NCBI RefSeq assembly: GCF_013393385.1
Contig: NZ_AP023239.1
Span: 1,612,001 to 1,676,000 of the forward strand
DNA: 64,000 bases
Source: Paenibacillus sp. URB8-2
Lineage (GTDB): Bacteria; Bacillota; Bacilli; Paenibacillales; Paenibacillaceae
Reading direction: 5' to 3'
This document shows positions 26,985 through 36,377 of the stretch, one piece after another (position 1 is the stretch's first letter; the number at the start of each line of letters is the position of its first letter). Under the pieces are notes generated by a model. The model saw only the letters and a program-made list of their open reading frames with translations. It had not been told where the DNA came from and made no database searches. The translations under genes and the position numbers were made by a program.

Positions 26985-27388
26985 CTAGAACCGGTACAGC
27001 CGGACGCCGTGCGGGGGGACGGTTGCCGTCAAGCATCCGTCCCGCACTACGGCAGGCTGCCGGCTCCAAAGTTCCATGCCTCCGGTCCAACCGGTGAAAC
27101 CGATCTGCTCCGGCAGGATGGCATAGTCCAGAGGCGTCTCCCCCGTATTAAATAGCGCGGCGTAGCGCGTGCCGCCGGTTTCCAGTGTCGTCCAGACGAT
27201 GGAGTCGCCTTCGTGAAGCGCTTCCCTAGCGCCGTAGCTGTCATGGTGCATGCGCAACCATATGCCTTGAGATACTCTGCCATATACTCCGCGTTGCCTC
27301 TGACTTCCGACTCCGTTACCGCCGCTCCGTAGCAATCCCAGCTGTTCCAGCCTCGGGGTGGCAGTGGTGCTGCATTTTTGTGGTTCAT
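26985..27388 (-). pseudogene. GH27 glycosidase with large internal deletion
   Basis: The minus strand starts well: AAGGAGC before an ATG at 27388, then LPPRGWNSWDCYGAAVTESEVRGNAEYMAEYLKAYG, the typical N-terminus of GH27 (alpha-galactosidase/beta-L-arabinopyranosidase). Around 27265-27280 this jumps, with a frame change, to WLRMHHDSYGAREALHEGDSIVWTTLETGGTRYAALFN ... VPPHGVRLYRF, a typical GH27 C-terminal domain. The middle of the barrel, including both catalytic Asp residues, is gone. It is a deletion pseudogene in the arabinan block. Confidence 0.8.
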
Positions 27389-27493
27389 GTCAAAGCTCCT
27401 TCTCTAGATTAGATAGCAATTATTGCTCTTTGCAAACCTATAATAGAAAGGAATCAGGCAGAAATCTATAGTGATCTGGACAGATGAATAGCA

Positions 27494-27877
27494 TTATATT
27501 GCGGTGATATAGGTGTCAGTCGAAAAATAGAATTCCCAAGGCTCCTCGGCATCGGGCGGATAATAATACCGGTGACTGCCGGGAATCTCCGTCAGGAAAG
27601 CCTTTCTTGGCCCGATGCGGTGTGTGAGGCCCTCCGACTCGAAAATGCCCTCTCCGGTAACTGTATATTGGAATAACAGAAGAGGACCGTCGTTGCGAAG
27701 TTGTCCCTCCCAGTAATAGGCTTCATTCAGGGCCTGTTCATGTCCCGCCGCGAACAACCCGCATAAAGATATCTCCTTATCTTCCGCAAAGCGGAAGCCG
27801 TAAGTACCCATGTTGGTAATCACAGACAATCTCTCCTCATATTCCCGGAAGTCCTCTTTTCGTTGGTTAGCGAGCAT
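27494..27877 (-). pseudogene. Truncated AraC-type regulator (sensing domain only)
   Basis: About 127 residues from the ATG at 27877, overlapping the end of the ArsR-type gene. The sequence (FRFAEDKEISLCGLFAAGHEQALNEAYYWEGQL ... RKAFLTEIPGSHRYYYPPDAEEPWEFYFST) is a cupin-like AraC N-terminal domain. The frame stops soon after, at TYITAI, and no AraC helix-turn-helix follows before the GH27 remnant. It is probably a 3'-truncated gene; a free-standing sensing domain cannot be excluded. Confidence 0.6.
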
Positions 27878-28790
27878 CCGGAGCCCTCTCAGAATAAAAC
27901 AGTTCTGCCACAAGATGCTCATTGTAATTGCCGAATCCTTTGCCAAAAAGGGTAAGCCCGCCTTGATGCAGCGCATCCTCTTCTACGGACAGCCGGATCG
28001 TCCACTGCTTGCGCAGGATATCCACATCGCTTAGCTTCACATCAGACAGCTTGAGGCCGTCCATGTAAGTGCCCTCCTCCGTTATCCGCAATTGTTTCAG
28101 CAGCCCATATTGGTTGATGCTCTCCGGCCACCAATCGGGTGTGAATTTGCCCTTCCGGTCCCCGTAATCCCCGGGGCTGGTCCAGGTCCCGAGAAGGCAT
28201 TCATTGAAAGTAAAGGTAATGTCGGACGGATAGTTGTTATTCGTCGCCGGTGCCTCCGAAGCAATTTCCATGGTGAGCATCAGTTCCTGGGGCTGCTGGC
28301 TCGACAACAGAAAATTGGGCGCTTTGTACTCAATAAAGCCTTTGCCGAACCAAAGAATAGCTGCGTTTGCGCGATCCTGATCCCAGAAATACCGGGGGTC
28401 GTCAAAGCTGCCGATGATTTTTCCCGTTGTTGCCAGGCCGCAGGTAGGCTCGATATGAAAATCGGAATATTGTCCGATAGGAATTTCGGTCCGGTAGCTT
28501 TTGCGTACCGACCCTCCGGTCGTCGGAAATATAATTTCCGCGGACGAAGCCGCCAGAGAGCATATTTTCTGCAAGCCGCTTTTTCCAGGTGCCATTTGGG
28601 TCGTCACAAGGTCAGCCTCTGCAAGCTTGCGGACATGCATCGTCATAATGGCGCTCGACAGATGCACGGCGGCTGCCAGCTCCTTGACGTTCATCGGGCG
28701 TTCGGCAAGCAGACGGAGAATGTGAAGACGCACCGGGCTGGCCAGCGCTTCGTATACGGGTAATGATTTTTCGGAAAGATCAAGTTTCAT
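27867..28790 (-). CDS. ArsR-type regulator of the arabinofuranosidase gene
   Basis: 307 residues from the ATG at 28790 (AAAGGA upstream). Residues about 8-75 are a winged helix-turn-helix (LPVYEALASPVRLHILRLLAERPMNVKELAAAVHLSSAIMTMHVRKLAEADLV). A long C-terminal domain of about 220 residues, rich in aromatic residues (FWDQDRANAAILWFGKGF, WTSPGDYGDRKGKFTPDWWPE), probably senses a sugar. It is divergent from the GH51 gene. Two identical 16-bp operators lie in the shared intergenic region, one near each start codon, so it should control both itself and GH51. Confidence 0.88.
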   Translation of the reverse strand: MKLDLSEKSLPVYEALASPVRLHILRLLAERPMNVKELAAAVHLSSAIMTMHVRKLAEADLVTTQMAPGKSGLQKICSLAASSAEIIFPTTGGSVRKSYRTEIPIGQYSDFHIEPTCGLATTGKIIGSFDDPRYFWDQDRANAAILWFGKGFIEYKAPNFLLSSQQPQELMLTMEIASEAPATNNNYPSDITFTFNECLLGTWTSPGDYGDRKGKFTPDWWPESINQYGLLKQLRITEEGTYMDGLKLSDVKLSDVDILRKQWTIRLSVEEDALHQGGLTLFGKGFGNYNEHLVAELFYSERAPDAR

Positions 28791-28814
28791 ATCCTTTGCC
28801 GCCTTTTCATTATG

Positions 28815-28830
28815 ATTAATAAATATATTA
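28815..28830. promoter_or_regulatory. Operator copy 1 (near the ArsR-type gene)
   Basis: ATTAATAAATATATTA, a near-palindrome, 25 bases upstream of the regulator start. An identical copy lies at 28942-28957. Confidence 0.65.
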
Positions 28831-28890
28831 CTCAAGTTTCGTTTTTTTAACAACTAAAAAGAAAGATTCATTAAGATATGTGCAATAAAA

Positions 28891-28920
28891 TTGACGGGAG
28901 AGACCCAATATACATATAAT
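28891..28920 (+). promoter_or_regulatory. Sigma-A promoter of the GH51 gene
   Basis: TTGACG (28891-28896) and TATAAT (28915-28920) are separated by 18 bases. The second operator copy lies 22 bases downstream of the -10, where a bound repressor would block transcription. Confidence 0.7.
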
Positions 28921-28941
28921 TATTTATGAAAATATAAATTA

Positions 28942-28957
28942 ATTAATAAATATATTA
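28942..28957. promoter_or_regulatory. Operator copy 2 (near the GH51 gene)
   Basis: Identical 16-base sequence to 28815-28830, located between the promoter and the ribosome binding site AAGGGGTG. Confidence 0.65.
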
Positions 28958-28976
28958 ATTAAGGGGTGAACGCTTC

Positions 28977-30479
28977 ATGGCTCTAAAGGGTGTGCTTAAC
29001 GCTGATATCGGCAAAGGAACGATCAACCGCAATATTTACGGTCATTTCTCCGAGCATCTGGGAAGATGCATCTATGAAGGCATCTGGGTGGGAGAGGACT
29101 CGGCCATTCCGAACACGAACGGAATTCGTGACGATGTTGTGAAAGCGCTCAAACAGATCAAGATTCCGGTGCTTCGCTGGCCGGGTGGATGCTTTGCCGA
29201 CGAATATCACTGGAAGGACGGGATCGGCCCGCGTGAAGACCGGAAGCGGATGATTAACACCCATTGGGGCGGCGTGGTCGAGAATAATCATTTCGGCACG
29301 CATGAATTTATGGAGCTGTGCAGACAACTTGAGTGTGAACCGTATATTAACGGCAACGTCGGGAGCGGCACCGTGCAGGAGATGTCCGAATGGGTGGAAT
29401 ACCTGACCTTTGAAGGCGTGTCGCCGATGTCGGAACTGCGTGCGAAGAACGGAAGTGAAGCACCGTGGGCGGTGACTTATTTTGGAGTGGGCAATGAGAA
29501 CTGGGGCTGCGGCGGCAATATGCGTCCTGAATATTATGCGGATTTATACCGCCGTTATCAGACCTATGTGCGAAATTACGGAAATAACAAGATCCACCGG
29601 ATCGCCTGCGGCCCCAATGTGGATGATTACAACTGGATGGAAGTTGTGATGCGCGAAGCGGGGCGTTACATGGATTCCATTACCCTCCACTACTACACTC
29701 TTCCGAAAGAGCGCTGGGAAGATAAAGGGAATGCAACGGGGTTCGATGAGTCGGAATGGTTCTCTACTCTGAAAAAAGCTCTGCGCATGGATGAGCTCAT
29801 TACGCGGCACAGTGCGATCATGGACAAATACGACCCGGACAGACGGGTGGGCCTTATTGTGGATGAATGGGGCACCTGGTATAATGTGGAACCCGGCACC
29901 ACTCCGGGTTTCTTGTACCAGCAGAATACGGTGCGCGACGCCTTGGTGGCGGGGCTGACGTTCCATATTTTCCACAAGCACAGCGGACGCGTTCGGATGG
30001 CTAATATTGCCCAGACCGTCAATGTGCTTCAGGCCGTCATTTTGACGGAAGGCGAGAAAATGGTGCTGACCCCAACTTATCATGTCTTCAATATGTACAA
30101 GGTTCATCAGGATGCGGTGCTGCTTGATCTGACACTTGAAAGCGGAAGCTATATTTATGAAGGCATTGAAATACCGGCTGTGTCCGCCACGGCTTCGAGG
30201 GATAGCGAAGGGAAAATTCATATCAGTCTGTGCAATTTGAATGACATCGAAGCTGCCGAAGCTTCACTGGACATTCGCGGGCTTGCGAGGGAAACGTTGA
30301 CGGTTGAAGGCGAAGTCCTCACAGGCGATGCGATCGACGCCCACAATACCTTTGAGCTGCCGGATCGGGTACAACCGCAGCCGTTCACCGCGTTCAAGCT
30401 GGAAGGCGAAGTGTTATCCGCCGTTCTGCCGCCGATATCGGTAACCGTGCTGGAGCTTTCGTCACCGGGCCGGGTGTGA
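28977..30479 (+). CDS. abfA: GH51 alpha-N-arabinofuranosidase
   Basis: 500 residues, the standard length. The acid/base is Glu174 in [11 protein letters not shown] and the nucleophile Glu297 in [11 protein letters not shown]. Other family features include [21 protein letters not shown] near the start and [15 protein letters not shown]. There is no signal peptide, so it is cytoplasmic and removes alpha-L-arabinofuranosyl units from imported oligosaccharides. It has a clear sigma-A promoter and two copies of a putative ArsR-type operator upstream. Its stop overlaps the start of the next small gene. Confidence 0.96.
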   Translation: MALKGVLNADIGKGTINRNIYGHFSEHLGRCIYEGIWVGEDSAIPNTNGIRDDVVKALKQIKIPVLRWPGGCFADEYHWKDGIGPREDRKRMINTHWGGVVENNHFGTHEFMELCRQLECEPYINGNVGSGTVQEMSEWVEYLTFEGVSPMSELRAKNGSEAPWAVTYFGVGNENWGCGGNMRPEYYADLYRRYQTYVRNYGNNKIHRIACGPNVDDYNWMEVVMREAGRYMDSITLHYYTLPKERWEDKGNATGFDESEWFSTLKKALRMDELITRHSAIMDKYDPDRRVGLIVDEWGTWYNVEPGTTPGFLYQQNTVRDALVAGLTFHIFHKHSGRVRMANIAQTVNVLQAVILTEGEKMVLTPTYHVFNMYKVHQDAVLLDLTLESGSYIYEGIEIPAVSATASRDSEGKIHISLCNLNDIEAAEASLDIRGLARETLTVEGEVLTGDAIDAHNTFELPDRVQPQPFTAFKLEGEVLSAVLPPISVTVLELSSPGRV

Positions 30480-30766
30480 CTCCAATGGCTGCCGAATCGT
30501 CATGCAAGGGCTGCAGGGAGGAATACAAGCTGACCGAAGCCCAAATGGAGCGAATCCTGAAGTCATCGATGTTCTCGCCTGACCAGTGCGTGCCGGATGA
30601 GGTCTATAATGAGCGGCTTCGGGCATGTCGAACTTGTCCAAAGCTGGAGGATGGTGTGACCTGCCGGGTATGCGGCTGCATCATCCCGGTCGTGGCAAGG
30701 CTCAGGGAACGGGGCTGTCCGCTGCCGGGCGGCGGGCTATGGCAAGCGGTGAATAAGGCCGTTTAA
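30476..30766 (+). CDS. Small cysteine-rich protein (DUF6171-like)
   Basis: 96 residues from a GTG whose bases overlap the GH51 stop codon; an ATG lies three codons on. Cysteines are arranged as CKGC near the start, CRTCPKL in the middle and CRVCGC, with a final CPLP. This pattern suggests a zinc-binding protein. The family is known only as uncharacterised in Bacillota, to my recollection DUF6171. Its function is unknown; the overlap implies co-translation with GH51. Confidence 0.7.
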   Translation: MTPMAAESSCKGCREEYKLTEAQMERILKSSMFSPDQCVPDEVYNERLRACRTCPKLEDGVTCRVCGCIIPVVARLRERGCPLPGGGLWQAVNKAV

Positions 30767-30979
30767 GGTCAAGAGGCCGTCAGAATATTTTATTCAGCAT
30801 CACTTCCATAATCATTTCATGCCGTCTAATCGGATTCATGGTCTGCCTCAGCTTTCCGTACTTATTTTGTTTCTATATGTAACTCTTTCATCGGGACAGG
30901 GTCCATATCGGTTCTTCAGCCCACTCCAGCAATGAAATAGTCTTTAGCTATCAGTCCATCGGTTCGAACCTCATGTACT

Positions 30980-31009
30980 TACAAGTTAATTGTGATATAA
31001 TAACTTGTA
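30980..31009 (+). promoter_or_regulatory. araR promoter with autoregulatory dyad
   Basis: TACAAGTTA (30980-30988) and TAACTTGTA (31001-31009) form a perfect dyad. An extended -10, TGATATAAT, sits at 30993-31001 between and overlapping the arms. AraR or another GntR-type protein bound here would block its own promoter. Confidence 0.6.
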
Positions 31010-31037
31010 TTATTCCAATGATGCCCCGAGGTGGACA

Positions 31038-32147
31038 ATGACGGAGAAAGCAATACCGAAATATATGCAGCTGAAGCGGGAACTGCTGTCCTGGATCGAA
31101 TCCGGGCAGCTGAAGCCGGATGAAAAAGCGCCTTCCGAGCATGAAATCGCCGGAAGGTTCGGCATGAGCAGGCAGACTGTTCGACAGGCGCTGGGCGAAC
31201 TGGAGAAGGAAGGCCTATTGTACCGGGTTCAGGGAAAGGGAACGTTTATCGCCCGGCAGCCCGCGCGCCAGCTTCAGCAGCGCGGCTGCCTGATTGGCAT
31301 GATGACCACTCATATCTCCGATTATATATTTCCGCATATTGTGCGGGGCGCGGAGGCCCGGCTAAGGGCCGGCGGGTACAGCCTGATGCTGTCCAGCACC
31401 GACAATGACAAGAAGAAAGAACGCGAAAATTTGGAGCAGCTGATCGGTCAACCGATCAGCGGGCTGATCATCGAACCGACTAAAAGTGCCGAAGGCAACC
31501 CGAATCTGCCCCTCTTCCTTTCGCTGGATGTTCACAATATCCCTTATATTATGATTAATGAGCGCTACCCCGAGCTTCATTGTCCCTGCCTCAAGGTGGA
31601 TGACGAAGCAGGCGGCTTCATGGCGGCGGAGCACTTGATCGAGCTGGGGCACACGCGGATTGCCGGCTTCTTCAAGACGGATGACCTGCAGGGGGCGAAC
31701 CGGCTGAAGGGATTCATCCGGGCGATGCACAAGCACCGTCTGCCGTTCGGAGACGGCACGGTAACGCATTACACGTCGGAAGAGAAGCAGACCGTGCCTT
31801 ATGAAGCCGCTTTGGGTCTTCTTCAGGGCGGGGAGCGGCCCACCGCGTTCGTCTGTTACAACGACGAACTGGCGGTGCTGCTGCTGGAGGCGGCGCGGCA
31901 GAGGGGACTCAGCGTACCCGGTGATCTGTCGATTATCGGCTTCGACGACTCATCGCTGGCAACGGCGACAGAAGTAAAGCTGACAACACTGAGTCATCCG
32001 AAGACGCAAATGGGTATCGAGGCGGCGGAGATGCTGATCGGCATCATCGAGGGCCGAAACTCCGAGGCGCCTCTTGACATCATCTACAAGCCGGAGCTGA
32101 TCTTAAGAGGATCGACAAAGGCGATAGGCAAGGGCGCCGCCGACTAG
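31038..32147 (+). CDS. araR: Arabinose-responsive repressor AraR (GntR-LacI chimera)
   Basis: 369 residues from the ATG at 31038 (GAGGTGG upstream). Residues about 1-70 are a GntR winged helix-turn-helix (PKYMQLKRELLSWIESGQLKPDEKAPSEHEIAGRFGMSRQTVRQALGELEKEGLLYRVQGKGTFI). The remainder is a LacI/periplasmic-binding-like effector domain (CLIGMMTTHISDYIFPHIVRGAEARL ... LSIIGFDDSSLATATEVKLTTLSHPK). This fusion is diagnostic of AraR, which releases DNA on binding L-arabinose. Two AraR-like boxes lie upstream of the araDBAM operon directly downstream. Confidence 0.95.
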   Translation: MTEKAIPKYMQLKRELLSWIESGQLKPDEKAPSEHEIAGRFGMSRQTVRQALGELEKEGLLYRVQGKGTFIARQPARQLQQRGCLIGMMTTHISDYIFPHIVRGAEARLRAGGYSLMLSSTDNDKKKERENLEQLIGQPISGLIIEPTKSAEGNPNLPLFLSLDVHNIPYIMINERYPELHCPCLKVDDEAGGFMAAEHLIELGHTRIAGFFKTDDLQGANRLKGFIRAMHKHRLPFGDGTVTHYTSEEKQTVPYEAALGLLQGGERPTAFVCYNDELAVLLLEAARQRGLSVPGDLSIIGFDDSSLATATEVKLTTLSHPKTQMGIEAAEMLIGIIEGRNSEAPLDIIYKPELILRGSTKAIGKGAAD

Positions 32148-32215
32148 AAGTAAGCATGTCGAGTAAGACGGCTCCGAGGTACAGCAAGCCTAAAACGCAT
32201 ACTTACCGTACGATG

Positions 32216-32263
32216 CACCGTACCGGATTGGCTCTCATGCGCCGATCCGGTGCGGTGTTTTTT
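32216..32263 (+). terminator. Terminator of araR
   Basis: CACCGTACCGGATTGGC pairs with GCCGATCCGGTGCGGTG (two G-T positions) around TCTCATGC, followed by six T residues. Confidence 0.85.
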
Positions 32264-32309
32264 GCATGCATGAATGCACGCTGCATAGGAACCTTAATTA
32301 TGAATTTAT

Positions 32310-32323
32310 AATGTACGTACATT
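32310..32323. promoter_or_regulatory. AraR box 1
   Basis: AATGTACGTACATT, a perfect palindrome close to the Bacillus AraR operator ATTTGTACGTACAAAT. Its centre is 44 bases from that of box 2. Confidence 0.8.
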
Positions 32324-32343
32324 TGCATTTTTTTCATAAATCG

Positions 32344-32375
32344 TTATAGACCAAATGTACGTACAAGTGTATAAT
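32344..32375 (+). promoter_or_regulatory. araDBAM promoter with AraR box 2
   Basis: AAATGTACGTACAAGT (32353-32368) lies immediately before a TATAAT at 32370-32375; the -35 is weak (TTATAG or TAGACC near 32344-32352). AraR bound here would cover the space between -35 and -10. The two boxes are about four helical turns apart, as in the cooperative AraR sites of B. subtilis. Confidence 0.75.
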
Positions 32376-32427
32376 GGGGATACAAAGCAGGAACTTATAA
32401 CCTCATTTCATAGGGAGGCTTGCGGAG

Positions 32428-33117
32428 ATGTTGGAGCAATTGAAAGAAGAGGTGCTGGAGGCGAATCTCGAGCTGCCACGCTACAATCTGGTAACGTTTA
32501 CATGGGGGAATGTCAGCGGGGTTGACCGGGAGCGGGGGTTGATCGTCATCAAGCCAAGCGGTGTGGAGTACGACAAGCTGAGCCGGGACGACATGGTTGT
32601 GGTAGACCTTGAAGGAAATACCGTGGAGGGCAAGTACAAGCCGTCTTCGGATACCGCGACTCATTTGGTGCTGTACAAGGCTTTTCCGAATATCGGCGGA
32701 GTTGTCCATACCCATTCCCCATTCGCGACGGCTTGGGCGCAGGCGGGAAGAGGTGTACCCGCGCTCGGCACGACGCATGGCGATTATTACTATGGCGAGG
32801 TGCCGTGCACCCGTCCGATGACGGAGGAAGAAATCAAAGGCGCTTACGAACTGGAAACCGGCAACGTGATTGTCGAAACCTTCGCAGAATTGAATCCGGA
32901 TATGATTCCGGGTGTGCTCGTCCACTCCCATGCGCCGTTCAACTGGGGCAAGGACCCGGGCAAAGCGGTCCACAACGCGGTCGTGCTGGAGGAAGTAGCC
33001 AAAATGGCCATCCAAAGCTTTCAGCTTAACCCCGGCCTTCAGCCGATGAACGGGCATTTGCTAGACCGCCATTTCCTGCGCAAGCATGGAGCGGGCGCTT
33101 ATTACGGACAGAACTGA
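32428..33117 (+). CDS. araD: L-ribulose-5-phosphate 4-epimerase
   Basis: 229 residues, full length. Class II aldolase-type fold with metal-binding histidines in [32 protein letters not shown] and the later [12 protein letters not shown]. It converts L-ribulose 5-phosphate to D-xylulose 5-phosphate. It is the first gene of the arabinose operon. GGGAGG lies upstream of the ATG. AraB follows after 27 bases. Confidence 0.95.
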   Translation: MLEQLKEEVLEANLELPRYNLVTFTWGNVSGVDRERGLIVIKPSGVEYDKLSRDDMVVVDLEGNTVEGKYKPSSDTATHLVLYKAFPNIGGVVHTHSPFATAWAQAGRGVPALGTTHGDYYYGEVPCTRPMTEEEIKGAYELETGNVIVETFAELNPDMIPGVLVHSHAPFNWGKDPGKAVHNAVVLEEVAKMAIQSFQLNPGLQPMNGHLLDRHFLRKHGAGAYYGQN

Positions 33118-33144
33118 TCCCATTTCCCCAAAGGAGAATTTCAG

Positions 33145-34812
33145 ATGAGCAAAAAATATGCAATCGGCGTCGACTACGGCACTCAATCCGGTCGCGCCGT
33201 GCTGGTCGATCTGGCGGACGGCCGCGAAGTGGCGGATCATGTGACGCCTTACCCCCATCATGTGATTGACGAGACGCTTCCGGGAACCGGCATGAAGCTT
33301 GAGTATGACTGGGCTCTGCAGCATCCCGCGGACTACATCGAAGTGCTGAAACGTTCGGTGCCTGAAGTAATCCGCGAGTCCGGCATTGACCCCGCCGAAG
33401 TAGTCGGCATCGGGATCGACTTTACGGCATGTACAATGCTGCCGGTCAATGAAGAAGGCGAGCCTCTCTGTCTGCTGCCGGAATACCGGGAGAATCCGCA
33501 CAGCTGGACGAAGCTGTGGAAGCATCACGCGGGCCAGCCGGAGGCTGAAGAAATCAACCGCATCGCCAAGGAGCGCGGAGAGAAATGGCTGCCGCGCTAC
33601 GGCGGTAAAATCTCATCCGAATGGATGATGGCTAAAGTATGGCAAATTCTGAATGAAGCGCCGGAGATTTACGATGCTGCAGATCAGTTCCTGGAAGCGA
33701 CCGATTGGGTCATATCGCAAATGACCGGTAACATTGTCCGCAACAGCTGCACGGCCGGATATAAGGCAATCTGGCACAAAGAAGACGGTTATCCGGATAA
33801 AGAGTTCTTCAAAGCGCTAGACCCCCGGCTGGAGAATCTGACGGAAACGAAGCTGCGGGGCGAAATCGCGCCGCTGGGCACAAAAGCGGGAGGACTGACG
33901 CCGCAGACGGCTGAAATGATAGGGCTGAAGGCCGGAACGGCCGTCGCGGTCGGCAACGTGGACGCGCATGCCGCCGTGCCGGCGGTTGGTGTGGTGTCGC
34001 CTGGGAAGCTGGTCATGGCGATGGGAACCTCTATCTGCCACATGCTGCTCGGCGAGACGGAGCGGGAAGTGGAAGGTATGTGCGGCGTGGTAGAGGACGG
34101 GATCATTCCCGGATTCTACGGCTATGAGGCGGGACAGTCGGCGGTCGGCGATATTTTTGAGTGGTACGTGGAAGAAGCAGTTCCGGCTTATGTGAAAGAA
34201 GCAGCGGCCGAAGAGGGCGTAAACATTCATGTTTGGCTGGAGGGACGCGCCGCCGCCTACAAGCCGGGTCAGACGGGTCTGCTCGCTCTGGACTGGTGGA
34301 ACGGCAACCGTTCCGTACTTGTCGATACGAACCTCACCGGCCTTCTGCTCGGCTGCACGCTGCTGACGAAGCCGGAAGAAATATACCGCACACTGCTTGA
34401 AGCGACCGCCTTCGGCACACGCAAAATCGTCGATGCTTTCCATCACGCCGGCGTAACCGTGGATGTGCTGTATGCCTGCGGCGGGCTTCCTCAGAAGAAT
34501 CGGCTCCTGATGCAAATTTATGCCGATGTGACGAACCGCGAGATTAAGGTTGCGGCTTCCAAGCAGACACCGGCGCTGGGCGCGGCGATGTTCGCGGCGG
34601 TTGCGGCAGGTTCGGAACAGGGCGGATACGACACGATAATGGAAGCGGCAGCGAAAATGGCCCGCATTCGGGAGGAATCTTATAAGCCGATTCCAGAAAA
34701 TGTGGCAATCTACGAGAAGCTGTATCAGGAGTACTCCCGGCTGCATGATTATTTCGGCCGCGGAGGGAACAACGTCATGAAAACTTTGAAAGCGATTAAG
34801 GAAGAGGCTTAA
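33145..34812 (+). CDS. araB: Ribulokinase
   Basis: 555 residues, usual for AraB of the FGGY kinase family. The N-terminal phosphate motif is [17 protein letters not shown], the substrate region [14 protein letters not shown], and a C-terminal ATP-site segment [27 protein letters not shown]. It phosphorylates L-ribulose. AAAGGAGAA precedes the ATG. The gene is second in the operon. Confidence 0.96.
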   Translation: MSKKYAIGVDYGTQSGRAVLVDLADGREVADHVTPYPHHVIDETLPGTGMKLEYDWALQHPADYIEVLKRSVPEVIRESGIDPAEVVGIGIDFTACTMLPVNEEGEPLCLLPEYRENPHSWTKLWKHHAGQPEAEEINRIAKERGEKWLPRYGGKISSEWMMAKVWQILNEAPEIYDAADQFLEATDWVISQMTGNIVRNSCTAGYKAIWHKEDGYPDKEFFKALDPRLENLTETKLRGEIAPLGTKAGGLTPQTAEMIGLKAGTAVAVGNVDAHAAVPAVGVVSPGKLVMAMGTSICHMLLGETEREVEGMCGVVEDGIIPGFYGYEAGQSAVGDIFEWYVEEAVPAYVKEAAAEEGVNIHVWLEGRAAAYKPGQTGLLALDWWNGNRSVLVDTNLTGLLLGCTLLTKPEEIYRTLLEATAFGTRKIVDAFHHAGVTVDVLYACGGLPQKNRLLMQIYADVTNREIKVAASKQTPALGAAMFAAVAAGSEQGGYDTIMEAAAKMARIREESYKPIPENVAIYEKLYQEYSRLHDYFGRGGNNVMKTLKAIKEEA

Positions 34813-34857
34813 TACCGAGCAACGGCAATTATCCATTTAATTTAGGAGGAACTTTAG

Positions 34858-36348
34858 ATGCTAACCGTAAAACCGTATCAATTTTGGTTTGTGACAGGCA
34901 GTCAGCATTTGTATGGCCCGGAAACGATTGAGGAAGTGGCCGGACATTCGCGCGCGATCACGGATGGGCTCAACGCCGATTCCGGCATCCCATTTGAAAT
35001 TATTTTCAAGCCCGTGCTGACAACTGCGGATGAAATCGTCAAGCTTGCCATTGCGGCGAACAGCGACGAGGCTTGCGCGGGGGTCATCACCTGGATGCAC
35101 ACCTTCTCTCCGGCCAAAATGTGGATCGCCGGCCTGTCCCAGCTCCGCAAACCGCTGCTGCATCTGGCCACTCAATATAACCGCGACATTCCGTGGGACA
35201 GCATCGACATGGATTTTATGAACACGAATCAATCCGCGCACGGCGACCGCGAATACGGCTTTATCGGCGCGCGGATGGGAATTGCCCGCAAGGTGGTAGT
35301 CGGATACTGGGAGGACGGGGAAGTCAGAGGCCGTGTCGGCAGTTGGATGAACACGGCGGTCGCCTTCAATGAGAGCCGCTCGCTGAAAGTGGCCCGCTTC
35401 GGCGATAACATGCGTTCCGTTGCCGTAACCGAAGGCGACAAGGTGGAAGCCCAGATCAAATTCGGCTGGACAGTGGACGGATACGGCGTTGGCGACCTGG
35501 TGGAGCGTGTCGACGCGGTTACGGAAGAGCAAATCGACGATCTGATGGAAGAATACGCTCGGCTGTATGATTTCGAGCAAGGAGGCGTGAATGAAGACGC
35601 CGTACGGAACTCGATCCGTTATCAGGCCCGCCTCGAGCTTGGACTAAAGTCGTTCCTGGAAAAGGGCGGATACACAGCTTTTATCACCACCTTTGAAGAT
35701 CTGCACGGATTGAAACAGCTTCCGGGCCTTGCGGTCCAGCGTCTGATGGAGCAGGGCTATGGCTTTGCGGGCGAAGGTGACTGGAAGACGGCGGCGCTTG
35801 TCCGGCTCATGAAGATTATCGCCGGCAACGAGGGAACTTCTTTCATGGAGGACTATACGTATCATCTCGACCCTGCCAATGAGCTGGTGCTCGGCTCCCA
35901 TATGCTGGAAGTCTGCCCGACCATCGCGGTTGATAAGCCGCGTCTTGAGGTGCATCCGCTCGGAATCGGCGGCAAGGAAGATCCGGCACGCATGGTGTTC
36001 AACGGCCGCTCGGGCTCCGCGCTCAACGCTTCGATCATCGACCTTGGTAACCGTTTCCGCCTGTTGGTCAATGAGGTGGAAGCGGTAGAGCCCAAGGAAG
36101 CCATGCCGAACCTGCCGGTAGCCCGTGTGCTCTTGAAGGTGGAGCCGAGCTTGAAGGAAGGCGTGGAAGCGTGGATTCTTGCCGGAGGCGCGCACCATAC
36201 CGGATTTTCCTACGTAGTGACGACGGAGCAACTGATCGATTTTGCCGAGATGGCGGGCATTGAATGTGTAGTTATCGACAAGGACACGAACACGCGGGCT
36301 TTCCGCAGTGAGCTGCGCCTGAACGATATGGTCTGGAAATTGTCCTGA
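34858..36348 (+). CDS. araA: L-arabinose isomerase
   Basis: 496 residues, full length. Starts with FWFVTGSQHLYGPETIEEVAGH, a hallmark of the family, and contains FEDLHGLKQLPGLAVQRLMEQGYGFAGEGDWKTAAL with manganese-binding Glu residues, then GSHMLEVCPTIA and a later HPLGIGGKEDPARMVFNG. It converts L-arabinose to L-ribulose. AGGAGGAAC precedes the ATG. Third gene in the operon. Confidence 0.97.
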   Translation: MLTVKPYQFWFVTGSQHLYGPETIEEVAGHSRAITDGLNADSGIPFEIIFKPVLTTADEIVKLAIAANSDEACAGVITWMHTFSPAKMWIAGLSQLRKPLLHLATQYNRDIPWDSIDMDFMNTNQSAHGDREYGFIGARMGIARKVVVGYWEDGEVRGRVGSWMNTAVAFNESRSLKVARFGDNMRSVAVTEGDKVEAQIKFGWTVDGYGVGDLVERVDAVTEEQIDDLMEEYARLYDFEQGGVNEDAVRNSIRYQARLELGLKSFLEKGGYTAFITTFEDLHGLKQLPGLAVQRLMEQGYGFAGEGDWKTAALVRLMKIIAGNEGTSFMEDYTYHLDPANELVLGSHMLEVCPTIAVDKPRLEVHPLGIGGKEDPARMVFNGRSGSALNASIIDLGNRFRLLVNEVEAVEPKEAMPNLPVARVLLKVEPSLKEGVEAWILAGGAHHTGFSYVVTTEQLIDFAEMAGIECVVIDKDTNTRAFRSELRLNDMVWKLS

Positions 36349-36377
36349 TTTCAATTTGACAGAAAGGGAGGATGGAC

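Noticed and set aside
33817..34836. Minus-strand frames opposite araB and araA
   Set aside because: Antisense shadows; the plus-strand enzymes are unambiguous.
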